Part shown: in pieces, positions 55,485 to 64,000 of the stretch
How the letters are laid out: each line of letters starts with the position of its first letter
How positions within the stretch are numbered: the first letter of the stretch is position 1
Made by a program: the position numbers and the translations under genes
The notes under the pieces: model-generated
What the model was told of the DNA's origin: nothing
Database searches by the model: none
Seen by the model: the letters and a program-made list of their open reading frames with translations, nothing else
Source: Nipponacmea schrenckii
Taxonomy: Eukaryota; Mollusca; Gastropoda; Lottiidae
Assembly: GCA_030562195.1 (NCBI GenBank)
Contig: CM060202.1
Coordinates: 32,106,599 to 32,170,598 of the forward strand
Direction of reading: 5' to 3'
Length of the DNA stretch: 64,000 nt

Positions 55485-56540
55485 TTAGTAATATGCCCTG
55501 GAAGAGAACCATGGAGACATGGGGAACGGCGGTGGTCTGCGAAAACCAATACTTGCATGTGAAGGCTGCCTGAAAGGGTTGAAAATATGAGATGAATTAA
55601 AGTTTCTAGGATTGTGAAGATATCTATTTGTTGGTGCACATGTCTCTAGTTTCGATTTAATGAGTCTAGCTAAAAGAGAAGAAACTTTAAGATTAATATG
55701 CACAGAATCACAATACAAGTATTCTTTGATTACGCCCTCTTTTGTTCGAAAAAAGTCACTAGTTCTAACAGTTCTGTAGTTTTTGTGGAGTAAATTGTTC
55801 AAGGTTTGAATTTTCGTATTATCACTGAGGTTTCGTCGAGGAAGAAGCTCCAAAAAAGTTACTGTGCTGGACGGAAATGTTTTGGCAATTACATCACTCA
55901 AGGAATTTAGATCATATTCAGCCTGCACCATGTTAAAATTTTTGTTTGACGCATCATTAGAACCAATTAGGAGAATCACATTTTTTACACTGTTGGATAA
56001 TTTAGACCTGGAAATGAAATTAGTGACATCAGATAGTTTACCTCCCCTAATTGTTCGCACTTCTGTATTACCACTAGCGTCTAATCTTCTTGGGGATATA
56101 AATTTTAATAGGGATGATCCAATCACCACATTTGTTGCTCCTTTAAGAGGTTTAATGTTGATTGCTTTATCAGCTGGTCTGTGGTTGATGATTGTTGGTA
56201 TTGGCCTGTAGGTGGCAGATTTATTGCTGGTTTCTGATGTAATTTGGGGTGAATGGTTGGAAATGGTAGTTAAGCATGACGATGATGATGATATTGGTTG
56301 ACAGGTTTCGAAGTTTGGTACAGGAGTCTTTGTCTGCTTCAGTAGCTGTACTTCAAGAAGTAAAGATTTATTTTCATGGCACAATTTATCATTTACATTT
56401 TTGAGTTCATTTAACTGCTTATTAAAATCAATTTTATCCTCACTAATTCTTGACTCCATCTCCTCTATTGTTTCGGTCAAGCGTTGTATTTGCTGGTCCT
56501 TCGCGCATGGTTGTATAGAATTAGTAGCCTTTCCTTTCAC
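55485..56540 (-). CDS. CR1-type ORF1 with SGNH/GDSL esterase domain
   Basis: 351 residues. A coiled coil at about 17-70 (EEMESRISEDKIDFNKQLNE); a Ser/Thr linker; the SGNH fold from 135: VIGSSLLKFI (nucleophile Ser at 142), LIGSNDASN (193-196) and YCDSVHIN with Asp 278 and His 281. A Pro/Phe-rich tail follows. Esterase ORF1s are known in CR1 and related clades. The first eight residues (MKGKATNS) come from the family-B sequence the element landed in (compare 44340), so the native start lies further upstream and was lost by 5' truncation, or this Met is not used. Confidence 0.85.
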   Translation of the reverse strand: MKGKATNSIQPCAKDQQIQRLTETIEEMESRISEDKIDFNKQLNELKNVNDKLCHENKSLLLEVQLLKQTKTPVPNFETCQPISSSSSCLTTISNHSPQITSETSNKSATYRPIPTIINHRPADKAINIKPLKGATNVVIGSSLLKFISPRRLDASGNTEVRTIRGGKLSDVTNFISRSKLSNSVKNVILLIGSNDASNKNFNMVQAEYDLNSLSDVIAKTFPSSTVTFLELLPRRNLSDNTKIQTLNNLLHKNYRTVRTSDFFRTKEGVIKEYLYCDSVHINLKVSSLLARLIKSKLETCAPTNRYLHNPRNFNSSHIFNPFRQPSHASIGFRRPPPFPMSPWFSSRAYY

Positions 56541-56605
56541 ATTACGCTCAAAACAAGATACTGATATATCATAGAAAATAGTTGTAATATTGTTAATTGC
56601 CGTGG
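56517..56605 (-). pseudogene. Family-B linker fragment
   Basis: Matches 44335-44425 (AATTAGTAGCCTTTCC to TTGCCGTG). It is the far side of the site in which the CR1 element sits. Confidence 0.6.
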
Positions 56606-56760
56606 GGTGTGTAAAAAACGAAGACCCAAAGACCTAAGACCTAAAAAAGGAAGACCCCACGAGTTAAAAAACGAAGACCTAAAAAAGGAAGACCCCACAA
56701 GGTAAAAAACGAAGACCTAAAAAAGGAAGACCCCACGAGGTAAAAAACGAAGACCCTGTG
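56606..56760. repeat. 38-bp minisatellite
   Basis: GGAAGACCCC recurs at 56649, 56687 and 56725, exactly 38 bp apart; the unit is purine-rich (AACGAAGACCTAAAAAAGG). Confidence 0.85.
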
Positions 56761-57400
56761 AAAAATACGACAAGGCATAGGAATATTCCATTGAAATTTT
56801 ACTCGAAGATTAAGCATGTCAATACGCCAATTTCCCCAGAAAATGAGCAAAATCCAGCACTCCCTCCCTTCCCTGCAGGGTGAAACATAAATACGGACGT
56901 AAAAAAAAAGGTATAAAAGGAAGACCCCACCAGGTAAAAAACGAAGACCCTGTGAAAAATTCCGACAAGGCAAAGGAATATTCCATTGAAATTTTACTCG
57001 AAGGTTAAGCATGTCAATACGCCAATTTCCCCAGAAAATGAGCAAAATCCATCACCCCCTCCCTTCCCTACAGGGTGAAACATAAATACGGACGTAAAAA
57101 AAAAGGTATAAAAGGAAGACCCCACCAGGTAAAAAACGAAGACCCTGTGAAAAAATCCGACAAGGCAAAGGAATATTCCATTGAAGTTTTACTCGAAGAT
57201 TAAGCATGTCAATACGCCAAATTCCCCAGAAAATGAGCAAAATTCAGCACTCCCTCCCTTCCCTGCAGGGTGAAACATAAATACGGACGTAAAAAAGGTA
57301 TAAAAGGATGACCCCACTAGGTAAAAAACTAAGACCCTGTGAAAAATTCCGACAAGGCGAAGGAATAATCCATTGAAATTTTACTCGAAGGTTAAGCATG
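56761..57400. repeat. 195-bp minisatellite
   Basis: AATACGCCAA occurs at 56821, 57016 and 57211, with a fourth unit cut by the gap. Each unit contains one copy of the 38-bp motif end. As 195 is a multiple of three, the reverse strand stays open over several units, giving repetitive frames that are not evidence of a protein. Confidence 0.85.
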
Positions 57401-57900
57401 NNNNNNNNNNNNNNNNNNNNNNNNNNNNNNNNNNNNNNNNNNNNNNNNNNNNNNNNNNNNNNNNNNNNNNNNNNNNNNNNNNNNNNNNNNNNNNNNNNNN
57501 NNNNNNNNNNNNNNNNNNNNNNNNNNNNNNNNNNNNNNNNNNNNNNNNNNNNNNNNNNNNNNNNNNNNNNNNNNNNNNNNNNNNNNNNNNNNNNNNNNNN
57601 NNNNNNNNNNNNNNNNNNNNNNNNNNNNNNNNNNNNNNNNNNNNNNNNNNNNNNNNNNNNNNNNNNNNNNNNNNNNNNNNNNNNNNNNNNNNNNNNNNNN
57701 NNNNNNNNNNNNNNNNNNNNNNNNNNNNNNNNNNNNNNNNNNNNNNNNNNNNNNNNNNNNNNNNNNNNNNNNNNNNNNNNNNNNNNNNNNNNNNNNNNNN
57801 NNNNNNNNNNNNNNNNNNNNNNNNNNNNNNNNNNNNNNNNNNNNNNNNNNNNNNNNNNNNNNNNNNNNNNNNNNNNNNNNNNNNNNNNNNNNNNNNNNNN
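57401..57900. other. Scaffold gap (500 N)
   Basis: N run between the minisatellite and a BEL fragment; the array may extend into it. Confidence 0.99.
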
Positions 57901-59148
57901 CAAAGGACCTACACACGTCCAACCTAAGGGTGTAAGCCTTGCCACTGGCTCTTTGCTACTACCTGCAATTTCAGTAATACTTCTATGTACCTCTGTACAG
58001 TTCAAACCAATCAAAATGCCTATTCTAGTATCTACAATCTTAGGAAAATTTATACCTTTTAAATGGGGCCAATTTTTACCTGCCTCAGTCCAATCTATAG
58101 CTGGCATGTTACCTGTTACATCTCTAACAGTGAAAGCTTCTAAATTACAACCAAATGAACCATCAACACTTCTTAATGTAAACTTAAGCTTAGTTGTATC
58201 TAAATATTTCGTCTGACCACCCAAAACTGACACATTTAACTTAGTCTGTGTACCTGAAAGTCTAAGAATATTCTGAGCATTATCAATAACATATGAGTCA
58301 GTTGAGCATTCATCAAGCAATGCTGTAACATTGAAATAGCCATAATCACTTTCTAAAACTACTGGGACAGTTCTAAATGAATAGCTAATATTATTTACAG
58401 AAGCAGAATGGTGAGTATAAGCATCTACTTGACCTAAACGAGGGGGTGTGGGATTATAAGCATTTGATTTTAATGGACCTGAACTAAGTCTCAAAATGCA
58501 AGAGACTATGATGAGTACGATTACAATTATTAACTTCACATTTATGGGAAGGAGAGCAATTAAGGCCTTTGTGCATGCCTGATAAACATCTAAAACAAAT
58601 ATCTGTGTTCTATCCCCTTCTAAATACTGCCTGAGCTGTAGCATCTTGTAGCTGTCACTACAACTTAACCGATCCACAACTTGAGCAAAAGTCTCTTTAA
58701 ATATTGGATAATCATTTTTGTGGCCACTGAATCTTGGAATTCCAACTCTTTTTAATTGCTGGAACATATCTCTATCTATTTGAAATGCTTCAGGAATAGA
58801 ATTGTTTGTGGTCTGAGTATGTTCTGGTTGGGGGAAGTAAGTGGGTCGTTTCGTACCATCTTCATGATCTTCAGTTTGGAATACAATTTTCGATAAAAAT
58901 TCTGTTGCTTTTAGAACTACATCTTTGATATAATCTTCGCCACATTGCTCTAATTCATCTTCATATTTTTCATCGTCTATATCACACAGTTGCAACAACA
59001 CCTCAGAAAGTTCTTCGTGACATTTCAAAATAAATTCTAACGCACCTTTCACTTCTTCAGGATTGGCCTCTAAGCCTTTTAACGTTAGAGCTAATATCGA
59101 AATTTTACCTCTTGTAATCTGCGTTTTCAATCTACGTTTGCGTTTAAG
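57901..59148 (-). pseudogene. BEL gag-protease fragment, copy 5
   Basis: Starts within FIKRKRRLKTQITRG (the first 25 residues are replaced by unrelated sequence at 59149) and runs through gag to RQYLEGD at about 58615. A deletion then skips to the second zinc-knuckle region in a wrong frame, and another small loss near 58487 restores it. The protease (ALLDECSTDSYV) and the part after it run to the gap. The open reading of this stretch is a product of compensating deletions. Confidence 0.8.
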
Positions 59149-59865
59149 GGCAAGGTAAACCTTGCAATTTGGCAAAACCATGACACATTCTAAAAAGTTC
59201 CCTGTTTATGTGAACAAGCTATGACAAGTATCAATATGTGCTACAAGTCCAATAATCACTATAAATGATAATAAAAATTTGAAAAAAATGTTTAGAAATA
59301 TGTACTTACCAAATATTTGTCAAAATTTGGGTGTTTCACTAACTCCCATAAACTAAGAAAAGCCTGATGATTACAGTATTATTTTTTCCATGAATCAAAC
59401 CTTACATAACTAAACCACAACAGCCCAATCTTAGAATCTGCAAAATAAAATCCAATTTTACACAAAACCTGAGAGAAATTAGATTCAATTTGTCAACAAG
59501 TCAGCCATTTTTTTTGTGGACTACTTTTTTTACAAAGAGTATGGTGGCATATAAGTGCAATCTAGTTTAAATAATAGATATACCAAGCCCTATCATCCTA
59601 TGTGATTATCATTTTATCAATTATCACATGAATTTAATTTCTATTTAGATGCATTCTAAGAAAATAAATTTGATTGGGAGGGGTGGGGCATCTGATAAAT
59701 TTGCATTGCTTAACAGATGGGCACAAGGTCATTGAGGTTGCTTGCCAGTACTGATGTCAACAATACTGCCCGATTCTTGCCACGTGAAGGCCACCTCTTT
59801 CAAGAATCAAATTTTGAATTTTGAATCGCAAGCCAATGTTCCGAATGATCGACCTTTTATGACGC
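59149..59865. other. Non-coding stretch between BEL copy 5 and the Mutator-like gene
   Basis: No ORF, tandem repeat or known element seen; AT-rich, with GGCAAGGTAAACCTTGC, a small inverted repeat, right at the BEL boundary. Confidence 0.5.
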
Positions 59866-59965
59866 AACACACAGCACATTTAAAGTTTTTCCCAAAGGAA
59901 TAATGTGTCTATAAACAGGGAACACACAGCACATTTAAAGTTTTTCCCAAAGGAATAATGTGTCT
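59866..59965. repeat. Direct repeat, 45 bp twice at 55-bp period
   Basis: AACACACAGCACATTTAAAG starts at 59866 and 59921; both copies run to AATAATGTGTCT. Confidence 0.9.
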
Positions 59966-59980
59966 ACTCACAGATGCATA

Positions 59981-62900
59981 TCATGCATCAACAAATTTAA
60001 CAGAATCTTCATTAAAATCCTGCACCAGATGGTTGATGGAATATGTTTCATCTTCTGAATGGTAATAGATATCATAAACAGCATCAGGGTTACCATCAAT
60101 ACCAGAAGTAACATCTAAAACACTGCCATGATACCATTTACACTTATCTACAAAAAAAATAAGAGGGAAAAAAAGCTATTCTATTATTTGTTTAAGGTAA
60201 AATAAAAGATACAGTACAGGTTTAAGTTATCTTGTCTTAGGATCCATAATAGGCCTATTTCTCTTAAGCTATTTACTATAAGCTTACTATTGTATGATAT
60301 GGAATGTAGAATGGCTTACTACATCAGAAACTTCTAGTAGCATCCAGACAAAAATATGAATTGCTCAATACCTGATGATCTCATCAACCACCCACTTGTG
60401 GGAAATTTCCCGATCAACAAAACGTTGCCTTGCAGCCCTTTTGGTAGATCTTGTGGTGGTTTGGGGTTTGGTGCCACTACAACTAGGCTTACTAGGCTCC
60501 TGTTTTATTGCTTTCTGTAAAAACTGTAAAATAATTTAATAACATGAGAATGTGTATAGAATTCTGGAACTATTTTTAAACTTATTTAGTCATTTCATAC
60601 ATTCCATTGGTAACTATATGAGGTATATAAAAAAACCAGTCTAATTCAAATAATTGGCCAACAGTTCAAGAAAGACACCCAAAAAATAATACTTACCCAG
60701 ACACCAGGTTCTCTGATACCTGGACTCTTCCCATATCTTGGTGCACACAATTCTGGTAGCAGACAGGTGTAGTAGAATGCTGTGAGTTTTGGTAGCATCT
60801 TCTTCACCCACAAGTCCTTGTCAACCAATATTCTCTCAATATGGAGTTGATGTGGAGAAATTGATCTTACCACAAAATCCAACCACTTCATGTCAAAAAT
60901 ATTCAGCTGACCTTGAACTTGGTAGAAGAATTTATGATTCCTCTTCAGAAACAGTTGATTTCCACTGGACTGCATAAGGCAAAAATTAGACACAGATTTT
61001 GTTGCCTCCAAGAATGTCAACTGCTTGTTCATGAGAACATTTTTGACCTCAAGCAATCCCTTGTCACCAGATGTCAATGATGAGACAATTCCGTCTGTGC
61101 TTGCAGCAAGAAATGGATGACTATGAAGAATCTGTAAGCCTGTCTGATCTACTGTAACAGGGTCACCATCTGTAGCTTTCTTTGCACAATACTCAGAAAC
61201 TGTTGCCTTCTCAGCAGCTAATCCAATCTTCGTAAACCTGTTTCCTTTGAATGTGGAATATAGTAAACGCTTGATGAAGGGTGTAACAGGCGTTTTCGGA
61301 TTCCGTGCCATTACATCTCCAAAATTAGATGAAGTGAGCCTTTTCCGTCTTTCATCATGCCATAGGTCTGAATCAGATTGAGAGATTGTTGCTTCACAAA
61401 TTTCTTTCACCCGCTCCTTGGTTACCTGTACGAAATCTTCGTCAAATTTCGCTTTCAAAATTGAAAGCTGGTGAGAAGAGTGATCAGCAACAACCTCGAT
61501 AGCATCTGGTCCATATTCCTGTTTGGCTTGAGTGGAACTGCTCTGTTTCCTCCCAATCATGCGTCTTTTCCAGCGTTTTGCTTTTTGTACAGGTCGAGCA
61601 CTAAGCAAGCGCTGAAGTTGGAGACGTTTCTCTCTGCTGTCATACAAACATGTAAAGGAACTGGTTGGTTCTGTGTTTGTAACCTTTTCCCAAACAATAG
61701 GTGACCACTTGGTTCCCAAATTTTGTCTTAGAGCACCACCATAGCATCTGCAGTGCCAAGACCCTCTGGAGCATCTGTTAAAAAATTTTCCACCATCAAA
61801 CTTGGCACGAATGTTCATCCAGGCCTCAGCTAGATTTGTGGTGAAGTTACCAAGTAATCTTTCAGCTTTAGCCGCAATGCGGTCCATTAGTGGACAAACT
61901 TCTTTGATGATTTCCTGGTCAGCTGCAGACAGTCCTCTTCCTGGTAGCGCTAATCTGGAATCTTCCTGATCTTTTAACGAAGAACCATCAGTCCAAAAGT
62001 TTTGCTGGTCTCCCACAACTGATATAACAGACTGTTCATCTTCACAGGTTGAGGGAGGATTGTTTGCTGCACTTTCACCTGAGGACTTCTTGCAGAATTC
62101 AGAACAACTGGTATGATCGCCAAAAACATGATAAATACAGTTTTTAATGTCATGAACTAATTTCTTACAAGCCAAGGGTCTGTTTTCTTAAGAAGACCTC
62201 ATGCGAATAGCACATCGAACAGCAGACACGATTCGTATTCTGGTCTGCAAAGTCAACTTTCCTCTTCCCTTCAGATTTGGTAATCTGTCAACCAATTTTT
62301 CCAAGCTGCTTCTGAGGCATTTACATGCATGATTTGCACATTCCAGCTTAGCGACATGAGGACCCCAAACAAATTGGTACAGATTCCTGTATTCTAGCAT
62401 ACACAGAACTATCCCCATCTGCAACAAGGCGCATGTAGCGAACTCCATGATCCTTCTCAGCATTCAGAAATCCTTCAACAATTACATCTGCCTCCATAGC
62501 TTGACTGGACTCATCCCAGTTTTTGAAACACTCATGTTGACCAGGATCTTTTTGTCGACTCTCTGCTAAGGAACATGTGTAGCAGTATTTGTTGCGGATG
62601 CCAATATGTAGCAACTTCCGAGTCACTTGTCCAATAATGATGCCCACACCTCCAAGAGCATTATAGGAATGCTTATGGCTTTTCTTGCTCCATCCACCAT
62701 CACAAACAACTGTTATAGCAGGAACACCTTGATAGTAGTCATTCCTACCTTCAGCTAGCCTTTTTTCCTCAGCTCCAGCAGCCAACATGTCTTCTTTAAG
62801 AACATTGTACCACCAGTTACCAATTTCCTGTTCAATGGCAGTGAATGTGGGCTGTGACATTGATTGTTCCAAGGCATTTAGATAAATGATTTAGACCACT

Positions 62901-63374
62901 TCCAGTCACCATGGTTCCCCAAACAGCTCTCAAGTTGATGTCGTATCTTTTCAGACCCGAAGAGGATGTTGTTTTTTTAGACGTTGACAACTGAAACAAC
63001 TGACGACATCCCTGACATTCAGCTTGCATAATGGAAGCCAATCCAAGTCTCTGTTTTTCTGCCACCAATTTAACAACAGGACGGTTGACCAATGCACACA
63101 TTTGTGCCTTAGAGCACAATGCAGTATGCATTGTAATTTCGGACACATGTTTCTGAAGTTGGTCTAAGTCAATTATTCTGTACCCATCAAACACCTGTGT
63201 TTTCTTAAACTTTAAGTTAAGACCTGAACCTTTAGATACAGAATAATTCAGCAAACTTTGTGGTATGTTCAAAATGTCATTAACGTTGATCTTCAACTTG
63301 ATTGGCCGACGTTTACAATGTAAACCAGAAGGTCGATTAAATTTTCGAACTTTTCGAAAACGATTTATTGCCAT
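59981..63374 (-). pseudogene. Mutator-like transposase with YqaJ nuclease domain
   Basis: From ATG 63374: a basic N-terminus; GYRIIDLDQLQKHVSEITMH and ECQGCRQLF (zinc-binding Cys); MSQPTFTAIEQEIGNWWYNV; the transposase core with CDGGWSKKSHKHSYNALGG, ADGDSSVY and WGPHVAKLECANHACKC, giving D, D and E; then from 62175 a linker with a Cys/His-rich block and a YqaJ-type nuclease: GLAAEKATVSEY, FLAASTDGIVSS, KGLLEVKNV, FFYQVQGQLNIF. It combines the Mutator-like domain (PF20700) and YqaJ (PF09588), a known invertebrate arrangement. A GTAAGT donor at 60696 starts an intron; further coding exons are 60514-60372 (RFVDREISHKWVVDEII) and 60147-59981 (CKWYHGSVLDVTSG). Breaks: frameshifts near 62865 and 62390 and TAA at 62188-62190. 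Confidence 0.82.
60515..60696 (-). other. Intron in the Mutator/YqaJ gene
   Basis: Donor TGG|GTAAGT at 60697/60696; acceptor TTTTTACAG at 60515. It joins in phase 0. A second intron (60371-60148) has a weak donor GTATTG and the phases do not match, so an exon or base may be missing. Confidence 0.6.
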
Positions 63375-63425
63375 TCTTTAGATGTAGTTTGAAAGCAACA
63401 GATTCTGATATTGTGCAAAAACTCC

Positions 63426-63787
63426 ACCAAAATTTAACTTCCTGTTTCCAGTACAGGAGTGTTGAATAGAATCAAAACGCGAAGAAAGCCCTCACATCTC
63501 AAAATCTATCACAACACCCTGCAAGTGGTCATGGATTCTTCTAGTACGATACCAAAATTTAACTTCCTGTTTCCAGTACAGGAATGTTGAATAGAATCAA
63601 AACGCGAAGAAAGCCCTCACATCTCAAAATCTATCACAACACCCTGCAAGTGGTCATGGATTCTTCTAGTACGGTACCAAAATTTAACTTCCTGTTTCTA
63701 GTACAGGAGTGTTGAATAGAATCAAAACGCGAAGAAAGCCCTCACATCTCAAAATCTATCACAACACCCTGCAAGTGGTCATGGATA
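63426..63787. repeat. 125-bp tandem triplication
   Basis: ACCAAAATTTAACTTCC begins at 63426, 63551 and 63676 (period 125); the third copy stops at 63787. Copies differ by only a few bases. It lies about 50 bp upstream of the Mutator/YqaJ start codon. Confidence 0.92.
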
Positions 63788-63831
63788 ATCTTCAAACCAA
63801 GAAGCTGGTATTAGTCCAGCAAAGAGGACCT

Positions 63832-63999
63832 TCACTGACTACAGTCCCAACAATCCTTAATAACTTGGCAGGTAATCTTTTTCATCCATACTTTGGACAG
63901 CAGACCTGCAGGATGAATTCCATCTTTATAAAGATTGAAAGCATAAGATTGTTTGGTCTTGGAAGAAGAGGAGGTGTCGCAGGAGTTCTTTTTTGTGGC
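63832..63999 (-). CDS. C-terminus of an SGNH-hydrolase-like protein (window edge)
   Basis: 55 codons to a stop at 63832: a Ser/Lys-rich stretch, then FNLYKDGIHPAGLLSKVW and KKITCQVI. Asp-Gly-Ile-His-Pro followed by a Gly and a helix is the usual DxxH block V of SGNH/GDSL hydrolases. The rest is beyond 64000. It could be an esterase ORF1 of a retroelement or a host gene; too short to decide. Confidence 0.5.
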   Translation of the reverse strand, partial: ATKKNSCDTSSSSKTKQSYAFNLYKDGIHPAGLLSKVWMKKITCQVIKDCWDCSQ

Positions 64000-64000
64000 T

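Larger units (their letters stand above)
51374..56516 (-). mobile_element. Young CR1-type non-LTR retrotransposon
   Basis: 5.1 kb, minus strand: ORF1 (SGNH esterase), ORF2 (EN-RT), a roughly 1-kb 3' region and a terminal microsatellite (TAT)n at 51374-51400, the kind of 3' end CR1 elements have. It lies inside family-B sequence on both sides (51185-51373 and 56517-56605). The 5' end is probably truncated, because ORF1 opens with family-B codons. Confidence 0.8.

Noticed and set aside
56641..57045. 134-codon repetitive frame in the minisatellite
   Set aside because: Explained by a 195-bp period divisible by three.
56606..57400. CRISPR-like array
   Set aside because: Units are contiguous minisatellite copies without unique spacers, and the sequence is eukaryotic.
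57373..58216. Frames crossing the third gap
   Set aside because: Join a minisatellite to BEL protease through N.

Overview
The window is eukaryotic, AT-rich and almost entirely repetitive DNA. It holds BEL/Pao LTR retrotransposons, several families of non-LTR retrotransposon (CR1-like, one with an L1-type ORF1), a Penelope-like fragment, a Crypton-type tyrosine recombinase, a Mutator-like transposase joined to a YqaJ nuclease, a tRNA-headed SINE, and spliced genes with GT/AG introns. This mixture suggests an invertebrate, most likely a bivalve or other mollusc, but nothing here fixes the species. Three 500-N runs (13227-13726, 37032-37531, 57401-57900) are scaffold gaps, so any ORF crossing them is artificial.

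Layout. 1-4.85 kb: a degenerate non-LTR element (family B, minus strand: ORF1, endonuclease, RT) split by a decayed Crypton-like recombinase. 5.1-26.3 kb: a very large inverted duplication centred on the first gap. Each arm carries a roughly 6-kb BEL/Pao element with short LTRs; the left arm alone has a SINE inside its LTR, and the right arm alone has an 840-bp fold-back transposon and a 3.87-kb DNA transposon (31-bp inverted ends) with an F-box/LRR gene and a DDE-like DUF7869-type gene. 26-37 kb: composite repeat modules (CR1-like RT relic plus shared flanks), a Penelope-like fragment with 81-bp direct repeats, an unannotated APE endonuclease relic, a tandem-repeat tract and one copy of a small spliced gene (family S). 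37.5-43.2 kb: BEL fragments fused to exon 2 of family S, plus a complete S gene. 43.4-51.4 kb: more composite modules, another S gene and inverted tandem repeats. 51.4-56.5 kb: a young CR1-type element on the minus strand with an SGNH-esterase ORF1 and a long open EN-RT ORF2. 56.6-57.4 kb: 38-bp and 195-bp minisatellites. 57.9-59.15 kb: a deleted BEL fragment. 59.9-63.4 kb: a spliced but broken Mutator-transposase/YqaJ gene, with a three-copy 125-bp repeat behind it and the C-terminus of an SGNH-like protein at the window edge.

How it fits together. Most coding sequence belongs to mobile elements in various stages of decay. Nested insertions, empty sites and shared junctions give relative ages: BEL elements entered the composite P-Q-C module before the inverted duplication; the SINE, the fold-back element and the DUF7869 transposon came after it. 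Two things stand out as possibly undescribed: (1) the DUF7869-type transposon carrying an F-box/LRR gene and subterminal repeats, and (2) gene family S, three full copies and partial ones of a roughly 140-residue protein with the same promoter (CRE palindrome), intron positions and reading frame, spread by segmental duplication rather than retrocopying. All family assignments rest on reading motifs; no database search was run.
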